Shown: positions 15,586 to 24,858, counted from the stretch's first letter. The stretch: DNA of 64,000 nucleotides from Candidatus Babelota bacterium (GCA_029262595.1 JAJCZB010000065.1:1-64000), one strand, 5' to 3'. The notes: generated from the sequence alone by a model not told the origin. A program made the numbers and translations.

Positions 15586-17415
15586 TTACGTCTTTCTTCG
15601 AAACTTTTTCTCAATATCAAGTAACGGAATCATCCATCCTGTGGGGCGTCCATGCGGGCAGCTAAAGCGATTAGGCGTTTCATGAAGATCTTTAATCAGT
15701 TCTTGCATTTGCGAATGCGTAAGCACGTCGCCTGCCTTCACGGCCGCCTTGCATGCCATTTGCGCGCGGAGCTTATCGTGAATTTTTTTATGGAATTGTT
15801 CTTTATCGATGTTCTGAAATTCTCGAATCCATCCAATCACTTGCTGTACAATTTCCTGGAGTGGCGTGTTTTTTAAATGCACCGGTGTTGATTGAATAAT
15901 GAGCTGCTCTTTAGAAAAGGGCTCAATTGTTATGCCGTGTTGCTTGAAAATATCAAGATGCGCTTCAAGGAGTGTGCGATCTTCTTGCGAGCAATTAATC
16001 AGCTGTGGAAACATTAAATTAATTGTTGGAAGATCTTCAAATCGTTGTGCAAATTGCTCGTATAAAATACGCTCATGCGCTGCATGTTGATCGAGCAAAA
16101 AAAGTCCGTCTTGCTGTTCGATCAAAATATACGTTTTTGCGTATTGCCCAATAATCGTGTGTGATTCATCGGCTGTTTCGATAATAGGGATTGTAGTTTC
16201 GGGTGGCAGAGGTGCGGGCGATGCTGTAGGTATGGGGGCTGCTGTTGCAGTTGGCGCAACGGATGTATCCGGCGCGGATGGAACAAAAGATGATTTAAAG
16301 ATATCAATGTCTTTTTCTATTGAGGTGAATGACGCCGGCTTAAACGCAAAAGATGGTGATGCAGATGGCGTTGTTTGCGCGGGGGCTTGATAAAAAGAAA
16401 CCTCTTTTTTTATTTGTTTTGAGACGTGCTTCTCAAGAGCTTGGCGAACAGTTTGTAATATAAGTTGTTCAACGGTGCGCGGATGAGCAAACGTGATTTC
16501 TTCTTTGCGCGGATGCGTATTAACGTCTATGAGTGCTGGATTAATGATAATTGATATGGCAGCCATCGGGTATCGCCCATTGGGAATTACATTATTGTAT
16601 CCTTTGACGAGCGCGCGGCTTAATTGAATGTTAGTTACCCAACGATTATTAACTAAGAAAAAAATACCACTGCGATCGTATCGAAACCACTGATGATTTG
16701 ATATTGCGCCTGATACGGAAATTCCTTTATCACTTCGCGTTGCTTCAATTGCCATCATATGCTTGGCGGTAGTCCCATCCCATGCTTGCGCGCAGCGCTG
16801 GAGCATTGTTTCTTGTGCGGGGCAATTAAGAAGTTGTCTGCCATCAACGGTTAGCTGAATATGCAAATCAGGGTAAGCGAATGCGAGCGCTTGTACTGCT
16901 TGTATAATGTGGCGCGTTTCGGTTTCTCGTTTTTTTAAGAATTTTGCACGCGCGGGCACGTTATAAAAAAGGTCACGAATAGTAAGATCTGTCCCTTGTG
17001 GACAGCCCGTTGGTTCAACGGCAATGTTTCCTTCCTGCGCGTTTACTCGTAGTCCTTCTACAGCATCTTTTTCTTTAGTAAGGAGCGTTACTTTCGCAAC
17101 AGCTGCAATGCTTGCGAGCGCTTCTCCACGAAATCCAAATGTGGTGAGTGAAGGCAATTCATCAACAGATTTAATTTTACTTGTTGCGTGCTTTTTAAAG
17201 CAAAGGTGTGCATCAGCTTCATCCATTCCGCACCCATTATCAACAACGCGAATGAGCTGCTTGCCGCCATCTTCAATGAAAAGAGAGATGGTGTTTGCGC
17301 CAGCATCGATTGCATTTTCAAGCAGTTCTTTTACAACATTTGCAGGACGCTCAACTACTTGCCCCGCGGCAATCTTTTGTGCTTCATGTAATGGAAGCTG
17401 TTTAATGTTAGCCAT
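15586..17415 (-). CDS. mutL: DNA mismatch repair protein MutL
   Basis: Couples mismatch recognition by MutS to strand incision. The N-terminal GHKL ATPase has ELLENAIDAGA, DNGCGM and GFRGEAL; a Pro/Ala/Thr-rich linker spans about 335-415. The C-terminal domain has the endonuclease motif DQHAAHERILYE, plus ACKAAVKAGD and SCPHGRPTG, so it should nick DNA itself as in organisms lacking MutH. The ATG at 17415 (609 aa) is chosen over an upstream GTG because MutL proteins begin at this point (IKQLPLHEAQKIAAGQVV). No mutS lies in the window. Confidence 0.96.
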   Translation of the reverse strand: MANIKQLPLHEAQKIAAGQVVERPANVVKELLENAIDAGANTISLFIEDGGKQLIRVVDNGCGMDEADAHLCFKKHATSKIKSVDELPSLTTFGFRGEALASIAAVAKVTLLTKEKDAVEGLRVNAQEGNIAVEPTGCPQGTDLTIRDLFYNVPARAKFLKKRETETRHIIQAVQALAFAYPDLHIQLTVDGRQLLNCPAQETMLQRCAQAWDGTTAKHMMAIEATRSDKGISVSGAISNHQWFRYDRSGIFFLVNNRWVTNIQLSRALVKGYNNVIPNGRYPMAAISIIINPALIDVNTHPRKEEITFAHPRTVEQLILQTVRQALEKHVSKQIKKEVSFYQAPAQTTPSASPSFAFKPASFTSIEKDIDIFKSSFVPSAPDTSVAPTATAAPIPTASPAPLPPETTIPIIETADESHTIIGQYAKTYILIEQQDGLFLLDQHAAHERILYEQFAQRFEDLPTINLMFPQLINCSQEDRTLLEAHLDIFKQHGITIEPFSKEQLIIQSTPVHLKNTPLQEIVQQVIGWIREFQNIDKEQFHKKIHDKLRAQMACKAAVKAGDVLTHSQMQELIKDLHETPNRFSCPHGRPTGWMIPLLDIEKKFRRKT

Positions 17416-17595
17416 ATTTCTCACAGTTAAAAGGTTCACTGTTTACTGTACAAATATTTTGAGTACCTGTCATGAAAACTCTGCATTCTATTGCAAAAGG
17501 TGTGTAGTTTTTATTTGACAAATAACGTGATGCCCTTTACCTTCAGCCACAATCGAAAAAGTATTTAGTTTTTATTACAACAAGAAAGGGTTTGC

Positions 17596-18699
17596 ATGAA
17601 CCGTGGAATTATTGTTTCGGTTATTTTGCTTTTTAGTGCGTTGCAGGTGGGTGCACTAGGGGTGTGGAATCAGCGCGTTGGTATTGATTTGGGAACGCGT
17701 AATTCAATTGTAGTTAAAAATAGCTTGGGAAAAGTAGAGGTGCTTTCAAACGTTCCATCGGCGGTGTGCTATAATCGCGAAACGGGAGATTTAATTTGTT
17801 TCGGAGATACTGCACTTCAAAAAATTGGTAAATGCCCTGAAGATATTGTTGCTACTCGGCCGCTAAAAGATGGTGTGATTCAATCGCTTAAATCTACAAA
17901 ATCATTAATTCAAGCAATGTTTCAATCAGCGAAACTTTCGCTTGGATCGCTTACGCATACGGATATGGTAATTGGTATTCCATGCACGGTAAAAGCGGGC
18001 GATTGCGTTGCGATTGAAAAATGCTGCAAAGAGCTCGGGGCTTCCGATGTACTTTTGGTGAAAGAGCCTATTGCTGCTGCAATTGATGCAGGACTGAATA
18101 TCGGTGGTGATAACGTTAATATGGTAATTGATATTGGCGGAGGTACTACTGATATCATCGCGATTGCACAATATGGTGCACTTGCACAAGAAGCGGTTAC
18201 AAGCGCTGGCGATGCAATGGATCGAGCAATTGTTGATTATGTAAGAGAAAAGCATCACTTATCAATTGATGAAGAAACCGCTCAAGAAGTAAAATGCAAA
18301 ATTGGAGCGGTGTGGATTGATGCGCAAGAAGATCATAATTTGAAAATGGAAGTATCTGGCATGGATATGATCCAACAATTGCCACGCAAAGTAACGCTTA
18401 CTACTCGTGACATCGTGCATGCATTGCGTCCAGCTGCAGATGCTATTTTAGACGCAGCTCATGCAGTTATGAGAAAGCTGCCCCAGCGCGCAAGCGGAGA
18501 TGTTGCAGATAACGGTATTTTATTAGTGGGCGGTGGTGCATTAATTCCAGGAATGAAAGAAATGCTTGAGGATCGTTTTGAAATTCCAGTAACGATTCCA
18601 AATGATCCACTCCTTTCTGTTGCACGCGGTATTGGAAAAATACTCGGCGATTATGATACATATAAAAAAGTATTAAGAAATGCAGCGGATGATTTTTAA
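17596..18699 (+). CDS. mreB: MreB-like actin with hydrophobic signal-like N-terminus
   Basis: Actin-fold ATPase of the MreB type, which organises cell-wall synthesis along the membrane. Motifs: phosphate-1 IDLGTRNS, VKEPIAAAIDAG, phosphate-2 DIGGGTTDI and adenosine loop LLVGGGALIPG. The length of 367 aa includes about 22 extra N-terminal residues (NRGIIVSVILLFSALQVGALG) that form a hydrophobic segment with an Ala-x-Gly-Ala end like a signal peptide. Ordinary MreB has only a short amphipathic helix there. AAGAAAGGG precedes this ATG and no Met lies between leader and core. No mreC or mreD neighbours; it may be a divergent paralog. Confidence 0.85.
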   Translation: MNRGIIVSVILLFSALQVGALGVWNQRVGIDLGTRNSIVVKNSLGKVEVLSNVPSAVCYNRETGDLICFGDTALQKIGKCPEDIVATRPLKDGVIQSLKSTKSLIQAMFQSAKLSLGSLTHTDMVIGIPCTVKAGDCVAIEKCCKELGASDVLLVKEPIAAAIDAGLNIGGDNVNMVIDIGGGTTDIIAIAQYGALAQEAVTSAGDAMDRAIVDYVREKHHLSIDEETAQEVKCKIGAVWIDAQEDHNLKMEVSGMDMIQQLPRKVTLTTRDIVHALRPAADAILDAAHAVMRKLPQRASGDVADNGILLVGGGALIPGMKEMLEDRFEIPVTIPNDPLLSVARGIGKILGDYDTYKKVLRNAADDF

Positions 18700-18724
18700 T
18701 TCATTATTTATGCAATAAAGTTAA

Positions 18725-18756
18725 AGAGCTGGGATTTAATCCCGGCTCTTTTTTTT
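18725..18756 (+). terminator. Intrinsic terminator after the MreB-like gene
   Basis: Eleven-bp stem AGAGCTGGGAT / ATCCCGGCTCT (one G-T pair) with a 3-nt loop and eight T. It also overlaps the last codons of the convergent gene ending at 18736. Confidence 0.9.
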
Positions 18757-19275
18757 AGATCCCTGCGCTCGGACGGTACTCAAAACAGTATTATTGTGTG
18801 TTTGCAGGCAAATAAGCTGCGCATTGCGTAACGCATCAATGGTCTCAAGCTGCAGTAGTTTTTTTTGAGCAAGCGCAATGGAGGTGCTGTCATACACGAG
18901 TTCAATTGCGTGAGGTGTAATATTACATGAGCGTAGTGCAGTGCTTCCTACTTTTTGCGCGCACGCTTTTAAGAGTGCTATTGGGTTTTTTGGATGTTTT
19001 TGGTATTGCCGTATTTTTGCAAGCTTGCGCGATTGAGTGGTTAAGAGTGCATCTTTTTGTTTGCATGTGTCTACGAGTGGGCAGTATTGCGCTTCATTAG
19101 GATAGTTTTGAGTGCGTTGAGAAAGAAGGGATCGATAGAGATACCATTGCGAAAAAACAGACACTCCAATTCCTATAATTACCATGCCGATCAATGCGCT
19201 ACTTGCCAAAAGCCATCGTCGTACTTCTTTTTTGGTATGCGCGGGCACAGGGGTAATAAAATTAATAGGTTTCAT
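18736..19275 (-). CDS. Single-pass membrane protein, PilN-like by topology
   Basis: 179 aa: a short cytosolic N-terminus (KPINFITPVP) resembling the start of PilN proteins, one transmembrane helix at about 23-45, then a long extracytoplasmic coiled region and an alpha/beta end (ALRSCNITPHAIELVYDS). It overlaps the end of the upstream gene by 14 bp, which would make a PilM-PilN-like pair of a type IV pilus or transformation apparatus. Sequence identity to PilN is not evident, so this is a topology and context guess. Confidence 0.5.
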   Translation of the reverse strand: MKPINFITPVPAHTKKEVRRWLLASSALIGMVIIGIGVSVFSQWYLYRSLLSQRTQNYPNEAQYCPLVDTCKQKDALLTTQSRKLAKIRQYQKHPKNPIALLKACAQKVGSTALRSCNITPHAIELVYDSTSIALAQKKLLQLETIDALRNAQLICLQTHNNTVLSTVRAQGSKKKSRD

Positions 19276-19969
19276 TATTAGTTCCTTGCATTACAAATAA
19301 TCCACACGCAGTGAGGAGCGGTAATCGCTGGTTGTCTTTCAGTTGCATGTCTGGTGGAAGTTTTAAAATACGTGAAAGATCTTCTTTAAAAAACAAACGC
19401 TCAATTCGATTATTGTGGGTGTCCATTGATTGTGCAAGTTGTGCGCGGCGGTATGCGGTTCCATACATATGCCGATAGCAGTGCGTTAATGCCATGCGTT
19501 CTGTGGTAAGTATTGTGAGGGGAAAGTGATGTTCGATTGCCATAAGCTGATATTGAAAGAGGATGGGCTTTGGTATACCGCACAGATAAAATATATGATG
19601 ATGATCAAGTGAGTAAAGATACGTATGCTTCCATTGCAGATGTGGTGCGTGGCTAACCGGAAAGTGTGAAGGGTTAGGATGCGCGGTATGCAAAGAAAGA
19701 ATGTGTTCTTCAGTTGTTGGCCCGTGAAGCGCAAAGAGAAGCGGGACAGTAGCATTACATTTTTGATACCAGGTTTGTATCAAGGAGCCAATTGCAGTGG
19801 GATTAAAGAGCGTAAGCCGCTCTAGCTCTAGATGCTGCAATCGCTTGTGCTCAATAGAGAGTAGGCTCAGATCATTAGTTGCTTGATTGCGCCTGATCCA
19901 TGCACCTGTTATGGAGCGTGGTGAGAAAATAACGGTATATGCTTCATGGCTACTTTTTTGATCCTTCAT
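19262..19969 (-). CDS. Hypothetical protein, possibly PilM-like
   Basis: 235 aa, soluble, no signal peptide. It has a pattern of alternating strands and helices (VIFSPRSITGAWIRR, VPLLFALHGPTTEEHIL) that could be a degenerate actin-like fold as in PilM, but the ATP-binding motifs are not recognisable. It overlaps prmC by 20 bp and the PilN-like gene by 14 bp, so it is in one operon with both. Low certainty. Confidence 0.45.
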   Translation of the reverse strand: MKDQKSSHEAYTVIFSPRSITGAWIRRNQATNDLSLLSIEHKRLQHLELERLTLFNPTAIGSLIQTWYQKCNATVPLLFALHGPTTEEHILSLHTAHPNPSHFPVSHAPHLQWKHTYLYSLDHHHIFYLCGIPKPILFQYQLMAIEHHFPLTILTTERMALTHCYRHMYGTAYRRAQLAQSMDTHNNRIERLFFKEDLSRILKLPPDMQLKDNQRLPLLTACGLFVMQGTNNETY

Positions 19970-20867
19970 TGCGTATGCTTCCTACTACAATACGATCATT
20001 AGCTTGCATGTCTTTCTGAACGATGACATCGCAAAATCCTTCTTTTTCAAATAATTCTTTAACACGCTTCCCTTGCTGATATCCAATCTCAATGACCAGC
20101 TGTGGAATCGAATTTTGTTGTAATATCGATTGTGGGCGTACATATTTTTTTGCTTGCGTAATTACTTTTTTTACAATTGAAAGCCCTTCATCCGATGCAA
20201 GGAGCGCTACAGGATCTTCCCATTCTTTCACAGAGGCGTCAACGTGCTGCCATTCTTGTGATGAAATATAGGGAGGGTTAGAAATGATCATATCAAATTG
20301 CATTGTCGAAGGAATGTCTTGCAAAACGTCAGAGGAAAGAAACGTAATAGAATCGATATCGTTATGCTCTGCATTTTTTCGTGCAAGAGTAAGAGCTGAA
20401 TCTGATATGTCTGATGCGAATACTTGTGCAGAAGGGATTTCTTTTGCGATAGAGAGGGCGATGCATCCAGATCCAGTACAAAGATCAAGAATTTTGAGCG
20501 GCACGTTGCCGAGTTTTTTTAATTGTAAGATCAAGTTCACGCACCATTCTTCAGTTTCTTGGCGTGGAATCAGCGTAGGTGGTTCTACCAAAATTTCACA
20601 TGAAGCAAAGGGGACAGATCCAATTAAATACTGAATAGGAAGATTGTCTTCTACCTGTTTTTTTATCCAAAAATCAAGAGTGCTTTTTTGTTCGTTTGTC
20701 AGTGTGATTGTTCTCTTAAGCAAGAGAGTGGTTTTTTTTTGCTCAGTGATCGCTTCCAAGACCCACCAGGCATACTGCGTGCAGAGTTGCTCGTTACAAT
20801 ATTTTTTACAGAGTTGATCCGCAATTTCTTTAATCAGTTGGTTAATATGAACATCTGCATCAATCAT
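19950..20867 (-). CDS. prmC: Release factor glutamine methyltransferase
   Basis: Methylates the Gln of the GGQ motif in release factors RF1/RF2. The N-terminal helical domain (1-90) includes QYLIGSVPF. The SAM-binding domain has ILDLCTGSGCIALSIA and the substrate motif SNPPYI, and PRQETE precedes it as in the family. 305 aa, slightly longer than average. It heads a run of overlapping minus-strand genes. Confidence 0.94.
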   Translation of the reverse strand: MIDADVHINQLIKEIADQLCKKYCNEQLCTQYAWWVLEAITEQKKTTLLLKRTITLTNEQKSTLDFWIKKQVEDNLPIQYLIGSVPFASCEILVEPPTLIPRQETEEWCVNLILQLKKLGNVPLKILDLCTGSGCIALSIAKEIPSAQVFASDISDSALTLARKNAEHNDIDSITFLSSDVLQDIPSTMQFDMIISNPPYISSQEWQHVDASVKEWEDPVALLASDEGLSIVKKVITQAKKYVRPQSILQQNSIPQLVIEIGYQQGKRVKELFEKEGFCDVIVQKDMQANDRIVVGSIRNEGSKK

Positions 20868-20883
20868 GGTACCTTCTTTTGTA

Positions 20884-21702
20884 TTAGGGTGTTATTAATG
20901 CATTTTCAAATGGATGTTCTGTTAAAAAAGCACGCTCATCATCCGCAACAGACTCAAGTGTGAAGTTTCGCACCGCTTCATCTTCATATCCATACCGAAT
21001 ACCAATGAAGGGATAGTCGCGTTTATGAACGGCTGTTTCAACTGCTTGCAAATTTTTTAATTTGTCATCAATAAAGATAATTTTTTTCGGGTGATAGCTA
21101 ATTTTATTCAGCCAGCTTGTGAGCATTTCACCTTTATTGTGATTACCGCTAAAGATGATTCCATCGATGTATAGCCCGGCTTTTCCGTGACCATGGCCAT
21201 GGGTAAGGGGGCATTCGTATGGGTCTGTTTTAGTGAAATGGATACCTAAGCGACTCAGTTGCTCAATAGTGCGCTGCGTTAATTCAAGTGAGCGTGCCGT
21301 GAGTGCAATAACAGATACGCCTTTGCTTTGCAGATCATTAATAACCGATATGGTTTGCTTTTCTACTGGGATGAGCCAACTATGAAATTGAATATGAAAG
21401 AGTTCTGGGAGTGTAAGATCAATCGCTTGCAGTAGGCTTTTTCCTTGTGTTTGAAACTGCTCTACCTTGGCAGTGAACCATTGATCACTACCTAATTCAG
21501 TGGGAGTTTTGGCGACGGTATTATCAATATCAAAAATAACTAACAGATCTTTATTGTATTCGTCTGGCTGAATGTATTTGTAAATATCGGTAATGCTAAC
21601 GCTTTCGACTATTTTATCAGGAACGCGGGTAATCCAGGAATATACGAAATACAAACTGAGGCCCAGGCATGATGCAATGATAAGATATTTGTATGATTTC
21701 AT
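20884..21702 (-). CDS. Membrane-anchored HAD-family protein (DUF2608-like)
   Basis: 272 aa. One N-terminal transmembrane or signal segment (about residues 5-22), then a haloacid-dehalogenase fold: motif I FDIDNT (with both Asp), motif II in IALTARS, and a late KKIIFIDDK for motif IV. The pattern fits DUF2608, known from intracellular bacteria such as Legionella. Predicted to be a phosphatase acting outside the cytosol; the substrate is unknown. It lies 7 bp downstream of ftsY. Confidence 0.78.
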   Translation of the reverse strand: MKSYKYLIIASCLGLSLYFVYSWITRVPDKIVESVSITDIYKYIQPDEYNKDLLVIFDIDNTVAKTPTELGSDQWFTAKVEQFQTQGKSLLQAIDLTLPELFHIQFHSWLIPVEKQTISVINDLQSKGVSVIALTARSLELTQRTIEQLSRLGIHFTKTDPYECPLTHGHGHGKAGLYIDGIIFSGNHNKGEMLTSWLNKISYHPKKIIFIDDKLKNLQAVETAVHKRDYPFIGIRYGYEDEAVRNFTLESVADDERAFLTEHPFENALITP

Positions 21703-21709
21703 AGAGCGC

Positions 21710-22603
21710 TCACGTATTTAGTAGATTTGTAATGTATTCATTTTTATCAAATTCTTTGAGCTGGTCAACCTGTTCGCCAAATGTAAGGTACCATATTGGA
21801 ATGGTAAGTTCATCTGCTATGGCAAAAACAATTCCTCCCTTGCCTGTACCATCCATTTTGGTAAGCACAATGCCATTTACATTCGTACATTCTTTAAAAA
21901 GTTTTGCTTGTTCAAAAGAGTTTTGCCCAAGCATCCCATCGATAGTTAATAACGTTTGTATATTTTCATTGGGTAGTTGTTTATCAATAACGCGCTTTAT
22001 TTTTGCGAGCTCATTGAGTAGATGTGATTTAGTATGAAGTCGGCCGGCTGTATCGATAATTAAAATGTCGTACGATTCTTTTATAAAGCGCTCGCATCCT
22101 TTAAATACAACCGATGCAGGATCTTGTGATTCGGTTCCTTGTTCAATAGCAACACCTGTTTTTTCTGCCCATTGTGCAAGCTGTTGCGTTGCTGCTGCGC
22201 GGAAGGTATCAGCCGCAACGAGTAATACTTTTTTGCCAAGTGATTGATACTGGTGCGCTAACTTTGAAGCAAAGGTAGTTTTTCCACTGCCATTAATACC
22301 GACTAATACAAATACGTTATTTTCAAAAGAGGGTGCAGCTGGTTTTGAAAGGATAGAAAGTAAACTTTCATGCAATGCCGCTTTCAGTGAGTTGCCTTCG
22401 GTAATATCGCCAGCAGCGTGTTTCTTTTTCAGTTGCTCAATAATTGAACGCGTAGTAGCTACTCCGGTATCGGCAGAGAGCAGAATGACTTCAAGTTCTT
22501 TAAGAAGCTCGTGATCAATTTTTTCTCGACCAAAAAGAGTGCCGAGTTGTGATGTGATACTCGAGTATATTTTTTTGAGACTGCTTTTGATAAAGCTAAA
22601 CAT
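21710..22603 (-). CDS. ftsY: Signal recognition particle receptor FtsY
   Basis: SRP receptor GTPase that docks ribosomes making membrane or exported proteins. An N-domain helical bundle (1-80) is followed by the G domain: GINGSGKTTFASKLA (P-loop), DTFRAAA, DTAGRLH and TKMDGTGKGG. At 297 aa it lacks the long acidic A-domain of E. coli FtsY, as in many bacteria. The N-terminal amphipathic stretch (FSFIKSSLKKIYSS) could bind membrane. Confidence 0.95.
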   Translation of the reverse strand: MFSFIKSSLKKIYSSITSQLGTLFGREKIDHELLKELEVILLSADTGVATTRSIIEQLKKKHAAGDITEGNSLKAALHESLLSILSKPAAPSFENNVFVLVGINGSGKTTFASKLAHQYQSLGKKVLLVAADTFRAAATQQLAQWAEKTGVAIEQGTESQDPASVVFKGCERFIKESYDILIIDTAGRLHTKSHLLNELAKIKRVIDKQLPNENIQTLLTIDGMLGQNSFEQAKLFKECTNVNGIVLTKMDGTGKGGIVFAIADELTIPIWYLTFGEQVDQLKEFDKNEYITNLLNT

Positions 22604-22661
22604 GTTGGCAATTCCTAGATTGGAGGTGCTTATTTAGCTTTTATTATACCGTATTATGATG

Positions 22662-23267
22662 CTATTGCGAGAGATGAGCGCCTGCCCGCCCTAAAAAGAG
22701 TTTGATCCTTCTATAGTCGTTGCCCGTCAAAAGGGAATAGGTTTGCATGAAAGCGTGCAGATGCTTGGAATCAAAACGATCATTTTTTTTCAGATTTTCA
22801 AGTATTGCCAAAAGAAGTTCATCCACATTTGCCACGATACCGCTCAAGCTAAAAAGCCGATGCACCCATAAGGGTTGGGCCAGAAATTGATATGAAATTG
22901 TTGGGTTTGCGGGCGAGACAAAGGCATGTATTTTTGCCGGATGAGCAGGGGCCATATAGTGGCATCGCTCGTGCTCAATGATCCCCAATGGAACACTTTT
23001 GAATGTGGTTTTTAAAAATTCAAAAATTTGCGGCTGCTCTTTTTTGAGCTCTTGTTCTGTTTTTTGATAGGCAAAAGGGGAGCGTGAAGGATCGATAGAT
23101 CCTGTTGAGACATCATAAACAACGCCGATCGAGGTCTGTGAATTCTGCTCAATAGATACGAGGGATCCATACGCAGGAAAGTCGTCCCATTTCCATGTTT
23201 GGGCGGTAAAGTGGGCAAGAGAGCTTTCAATGATCTCACCAAAGGGTTTGTTGGCTTTTTGTATCAT
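22662..23267 (-). CDS. HAS-barrel-like domain protein, function unknown
   Basis: 201 aa, no signal peptide. The opening FGEIIESSLAHFTAQTW followed by GSLVSIE and IGVVYDVSTGSIDPSR resembles the small beta-barrel (HAS barrel) proteins of cyanobacteria and Chloroflexi, which share FGEVIESS and SIDPxR-type motifs. A helical C-terminal half follows. It overlaps rnhB by 32 bp. The similarity is recalled from the motif pattern only, and no role is known to me. Confidence 0.55.
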   Translation of the reverse strand: MIQKANKPFGEIIESSLAHFTAQTWKWDDFPAYGSLVSIEQNSQTSIGVVYDVSTGSIDPSRSPFAYQKTEQELKKEQPQIFEFLKTTFKSVPLGIIEHERCHYMAPAHPAKIHAFVSPANPTISYQFLAQPLWVHRLFSLSGIVANVDELLLAILENLKKNDRFDSKHLHAFMQTYSLLTGNDYRRIKLFLGRAGAHLSQ

Positions 23268-23919
23268 CCGAATGTCCTTTGTCTAAAAATGCACCCAAAA
23301 ATGTTTTTCTGTGAATAAGAGATTCTTGCAGGGCATCGATCGCTTCTCGATGGATTGGCGTAGCATAGCCTTTGTGCTTCTCAAAGGCATATCCGGGAAA
23401 GATGCCTTCATATTTCTCCATGAGGCGATCGCGCGTTACTTTTGCCACAATCGAGGCGGCTGCAATTGAGCTTGATTTCGTCTCTCCTTTGTAAAAATGA
23501 TATAGGGGAATATCCGTAATGCCGGTATTTTCGAGCTCTAAAGGCATTGCGTCCACTAAAATAGCGCCAACGGGATCATTGCATCGAGCCAGCAAGCTGA
23601 CAAGGGCCCGTTTCATGGCAATCTTGGTTGCTTGATAGATATTATACTGATCAACGATTCGATTATGAGCGATACCGAGTTGATAGTGGCAATTTTGAAT
23701 AATCCATTTATACGCTTTGTGCCTCTCATCGACGCTTAAAATTTTGGAGTCTTTTAGGAGGGGATTAGTGCGGTTTCTAGGGAGAATAACGGCCGCTGTG
23801 ACCAGTGGCCCAGCGAGGCATCCTCGGCCTACTTCATCGATACCAACTACGAGCTTTTCCTGCTCCCACAGGCTCTTTTCGTATGAGTTCTTACGTATCT
23901 TAACAGTGACTTTTACCAT
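23236..23919 (-). CDS. rnhB: Ribonuclease HII
   Basis: Cleaves RNA in RNA-DNA hybrids and removes single ribonucleotides. VVGIDEVGRGCLAGP carries the first catalytic Asp-Glu and the GRG loop. Further acids are in LVDAMPLE and the AAASIVAKVTRD motif, and there is a typical HxGY (KHKGYATP). I start at the ATG at 23919 (227 aa): the longer frame begins at a TTG that overlaps the promoter of the divergent gene. Confidence 0.95.
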   Translation of the reverse strand: MVKVTVKIRKNSYEKSLWEQEKLVVGIDEVGRGCLAGPLVTAAVILPRNRTNPLLKDSKILSVDERHKAYKWIIQNCHYQLGIAHNRIVDQYNIYQATKIAMKRALVSLLARCNDPVGAILVDAMPLELENTGITDIPLYHFYKGETKSSSIAAASIVAKVTRDRLMEKYEGIFPGYAFEKHKGYATPIHREAIDALQESLIHRKTFLGAFLDKGHSDDTKSQQTLW

Positions 23920-23939
23920 TCTCTTAGGCCAGCTTTCGT

Positions 23940-23967
23940 TTGACAAATAGGGCAAAATGCGTACAAT
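23940..23967 (+). promoter_or_regulatory. Sigma70-type promoter for the S24-like regulator
   Basis: TTGACA (23940-23945), 16-bp spacer, TACAAT (23962-23967), about 60 bp before the regulator ATG at 24030. This is the clearest consensus promoter in the window. Confidence 0.6.
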
Positions 23968-24029
23968 TAGAAATATAGCAGTTCTTAACCATACTATTTA
24001 ATGTATTATTTTAGTAAGAGGAGTTTCCT

Positions 24030-24704
24030 ATGGCAACTTCGACTCAACTGAGAGTCAAAGAGCTTCTCAGGGAAAAAGGGTGGACTACCAAGATTTTAGC
24101 AGAAAAAACAGGTATGTCCGAGAGTTATTTGACACACATCAAAAATGGCACGCGTCGTTGGAACGAAGATTCTCTTCGAAAACTCGCAAATGCCTTTGAA
24201 CTCAGCCCAATTGAGCTCTTTGCAGAGCGTCGAAAGCGCACTGATAACATCGACAAAAATGTAAGCATGCCTGAACAGTCAGATGTTGAATTAAAGGTGC
24301 AAGTTGTTCCAGTAGTGGGCGAAATCCCTTCAAATCCATCTCCATACAACAATCAACTTATGCAAATTACCACTGGTTACAAAGATATTTTTGTGCCGGT
24401 TTTGAATTCGAATGATAATTCGATGTTTTCTCTTTGTGTAGAAAACAATGCAATGGCTCCTTTCTTTGTGAAGGGTGACTATTTGATTATTTCTCCAGAA
24501 ATCTGGACTCGATCTGGTGATATTGCTTCTGTTGAGTATGGAAATGATACGCCAGTAAAAGCTATCATGCAGGTAACCTATACGGAGGACTTTATCGTCC
24601 TTGAGTCTGTTAACCATAAGCAGCCGCCTATTGCGCTTGTTCGTGGAAAAGACCATTTCCGTATTATTGGCCGCGTAATTCAGCGCCAGCAAAAACTTGC
24701 ATAA
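24030..24704 (+). CDS. Helix-turn-helix regulator with degenerate S24 (LexA/CI-like) domain
   Basis: 224 aa. An N-terminal XRE helix-turn-helix (about 8-62: TTKILAEKTGMSESYLTHIKNG) and a C-terminal LexA/CI-like beta domain. The usual Gly-Asp-Ser-Met catalytic segment reads ENNAMAP: the nucleophilic Ser is Ala. GDYLIISPE and the Lys in TPVKAIM are retained. It should therefore bind DNA and dimerise but not self-cleave like LexA. GAGG precedes the ATG, with a consensus promoter upstream. Targets unknown. Confidence 0.85.
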   Translation: MATSTQLRVKELLREKGWTTKILAEKTGMSESYLTHIKNGTRRWNEDSLRKLANAFELSPIELFAERRKRTDNIDKNVSMPEQSDVELKVQVVPVVGEIPSNPSPYNNQLMQITTGYKDIFVPVLNSNDNSMFSLCVENNAMAPFFVKGDYLIISPEIWTRSGDIASVEYGNDTPVKAIMQVTYTEDFIVLESVNHKQPPIALVRGKDHFRIIGRVIQRQQKLA

Positions 24705-24723
24705 TACGTATTGAAATTAAAAA

Positions 24724-24770
24724 GATGCCAAAAAGGCTGGTAAAATCTGGCTTTTTTGGTATCTTTATGT
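24724..24770 (+). terminator. Intrinsic terminator between the regulator and rpsF
   Basis: A 17-bp stem with several G-T pairs (24724-24740 with 24747-24763), ending in the T-rich strand CTTTTTTGGTATC. It isolates the regulator from the ribosomal operon. Confidence 0.75.
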
Positions 24771-24858
24771 CTATAACCCCTCTTGCAGGGGGACATACTA
24801 AATAATGGGGATGGTCCTCATTATAGTCACATTACTTCCAGTTAGTATGAGGTTTTAT

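Noticed and set aside
17515-17543. Promoter with TTGACA upstream of the MreB-like gene
   Set aside because: The -35 is perfect but the -10 (TACCTT) is poor, so I did not list it as a feature.
24805-24858. Extended N-terminus of bS6
   Set aside because: The upstream open codons do not resemble bS6 and the ATG at 24859 has the ribosome site and the family's usual start.
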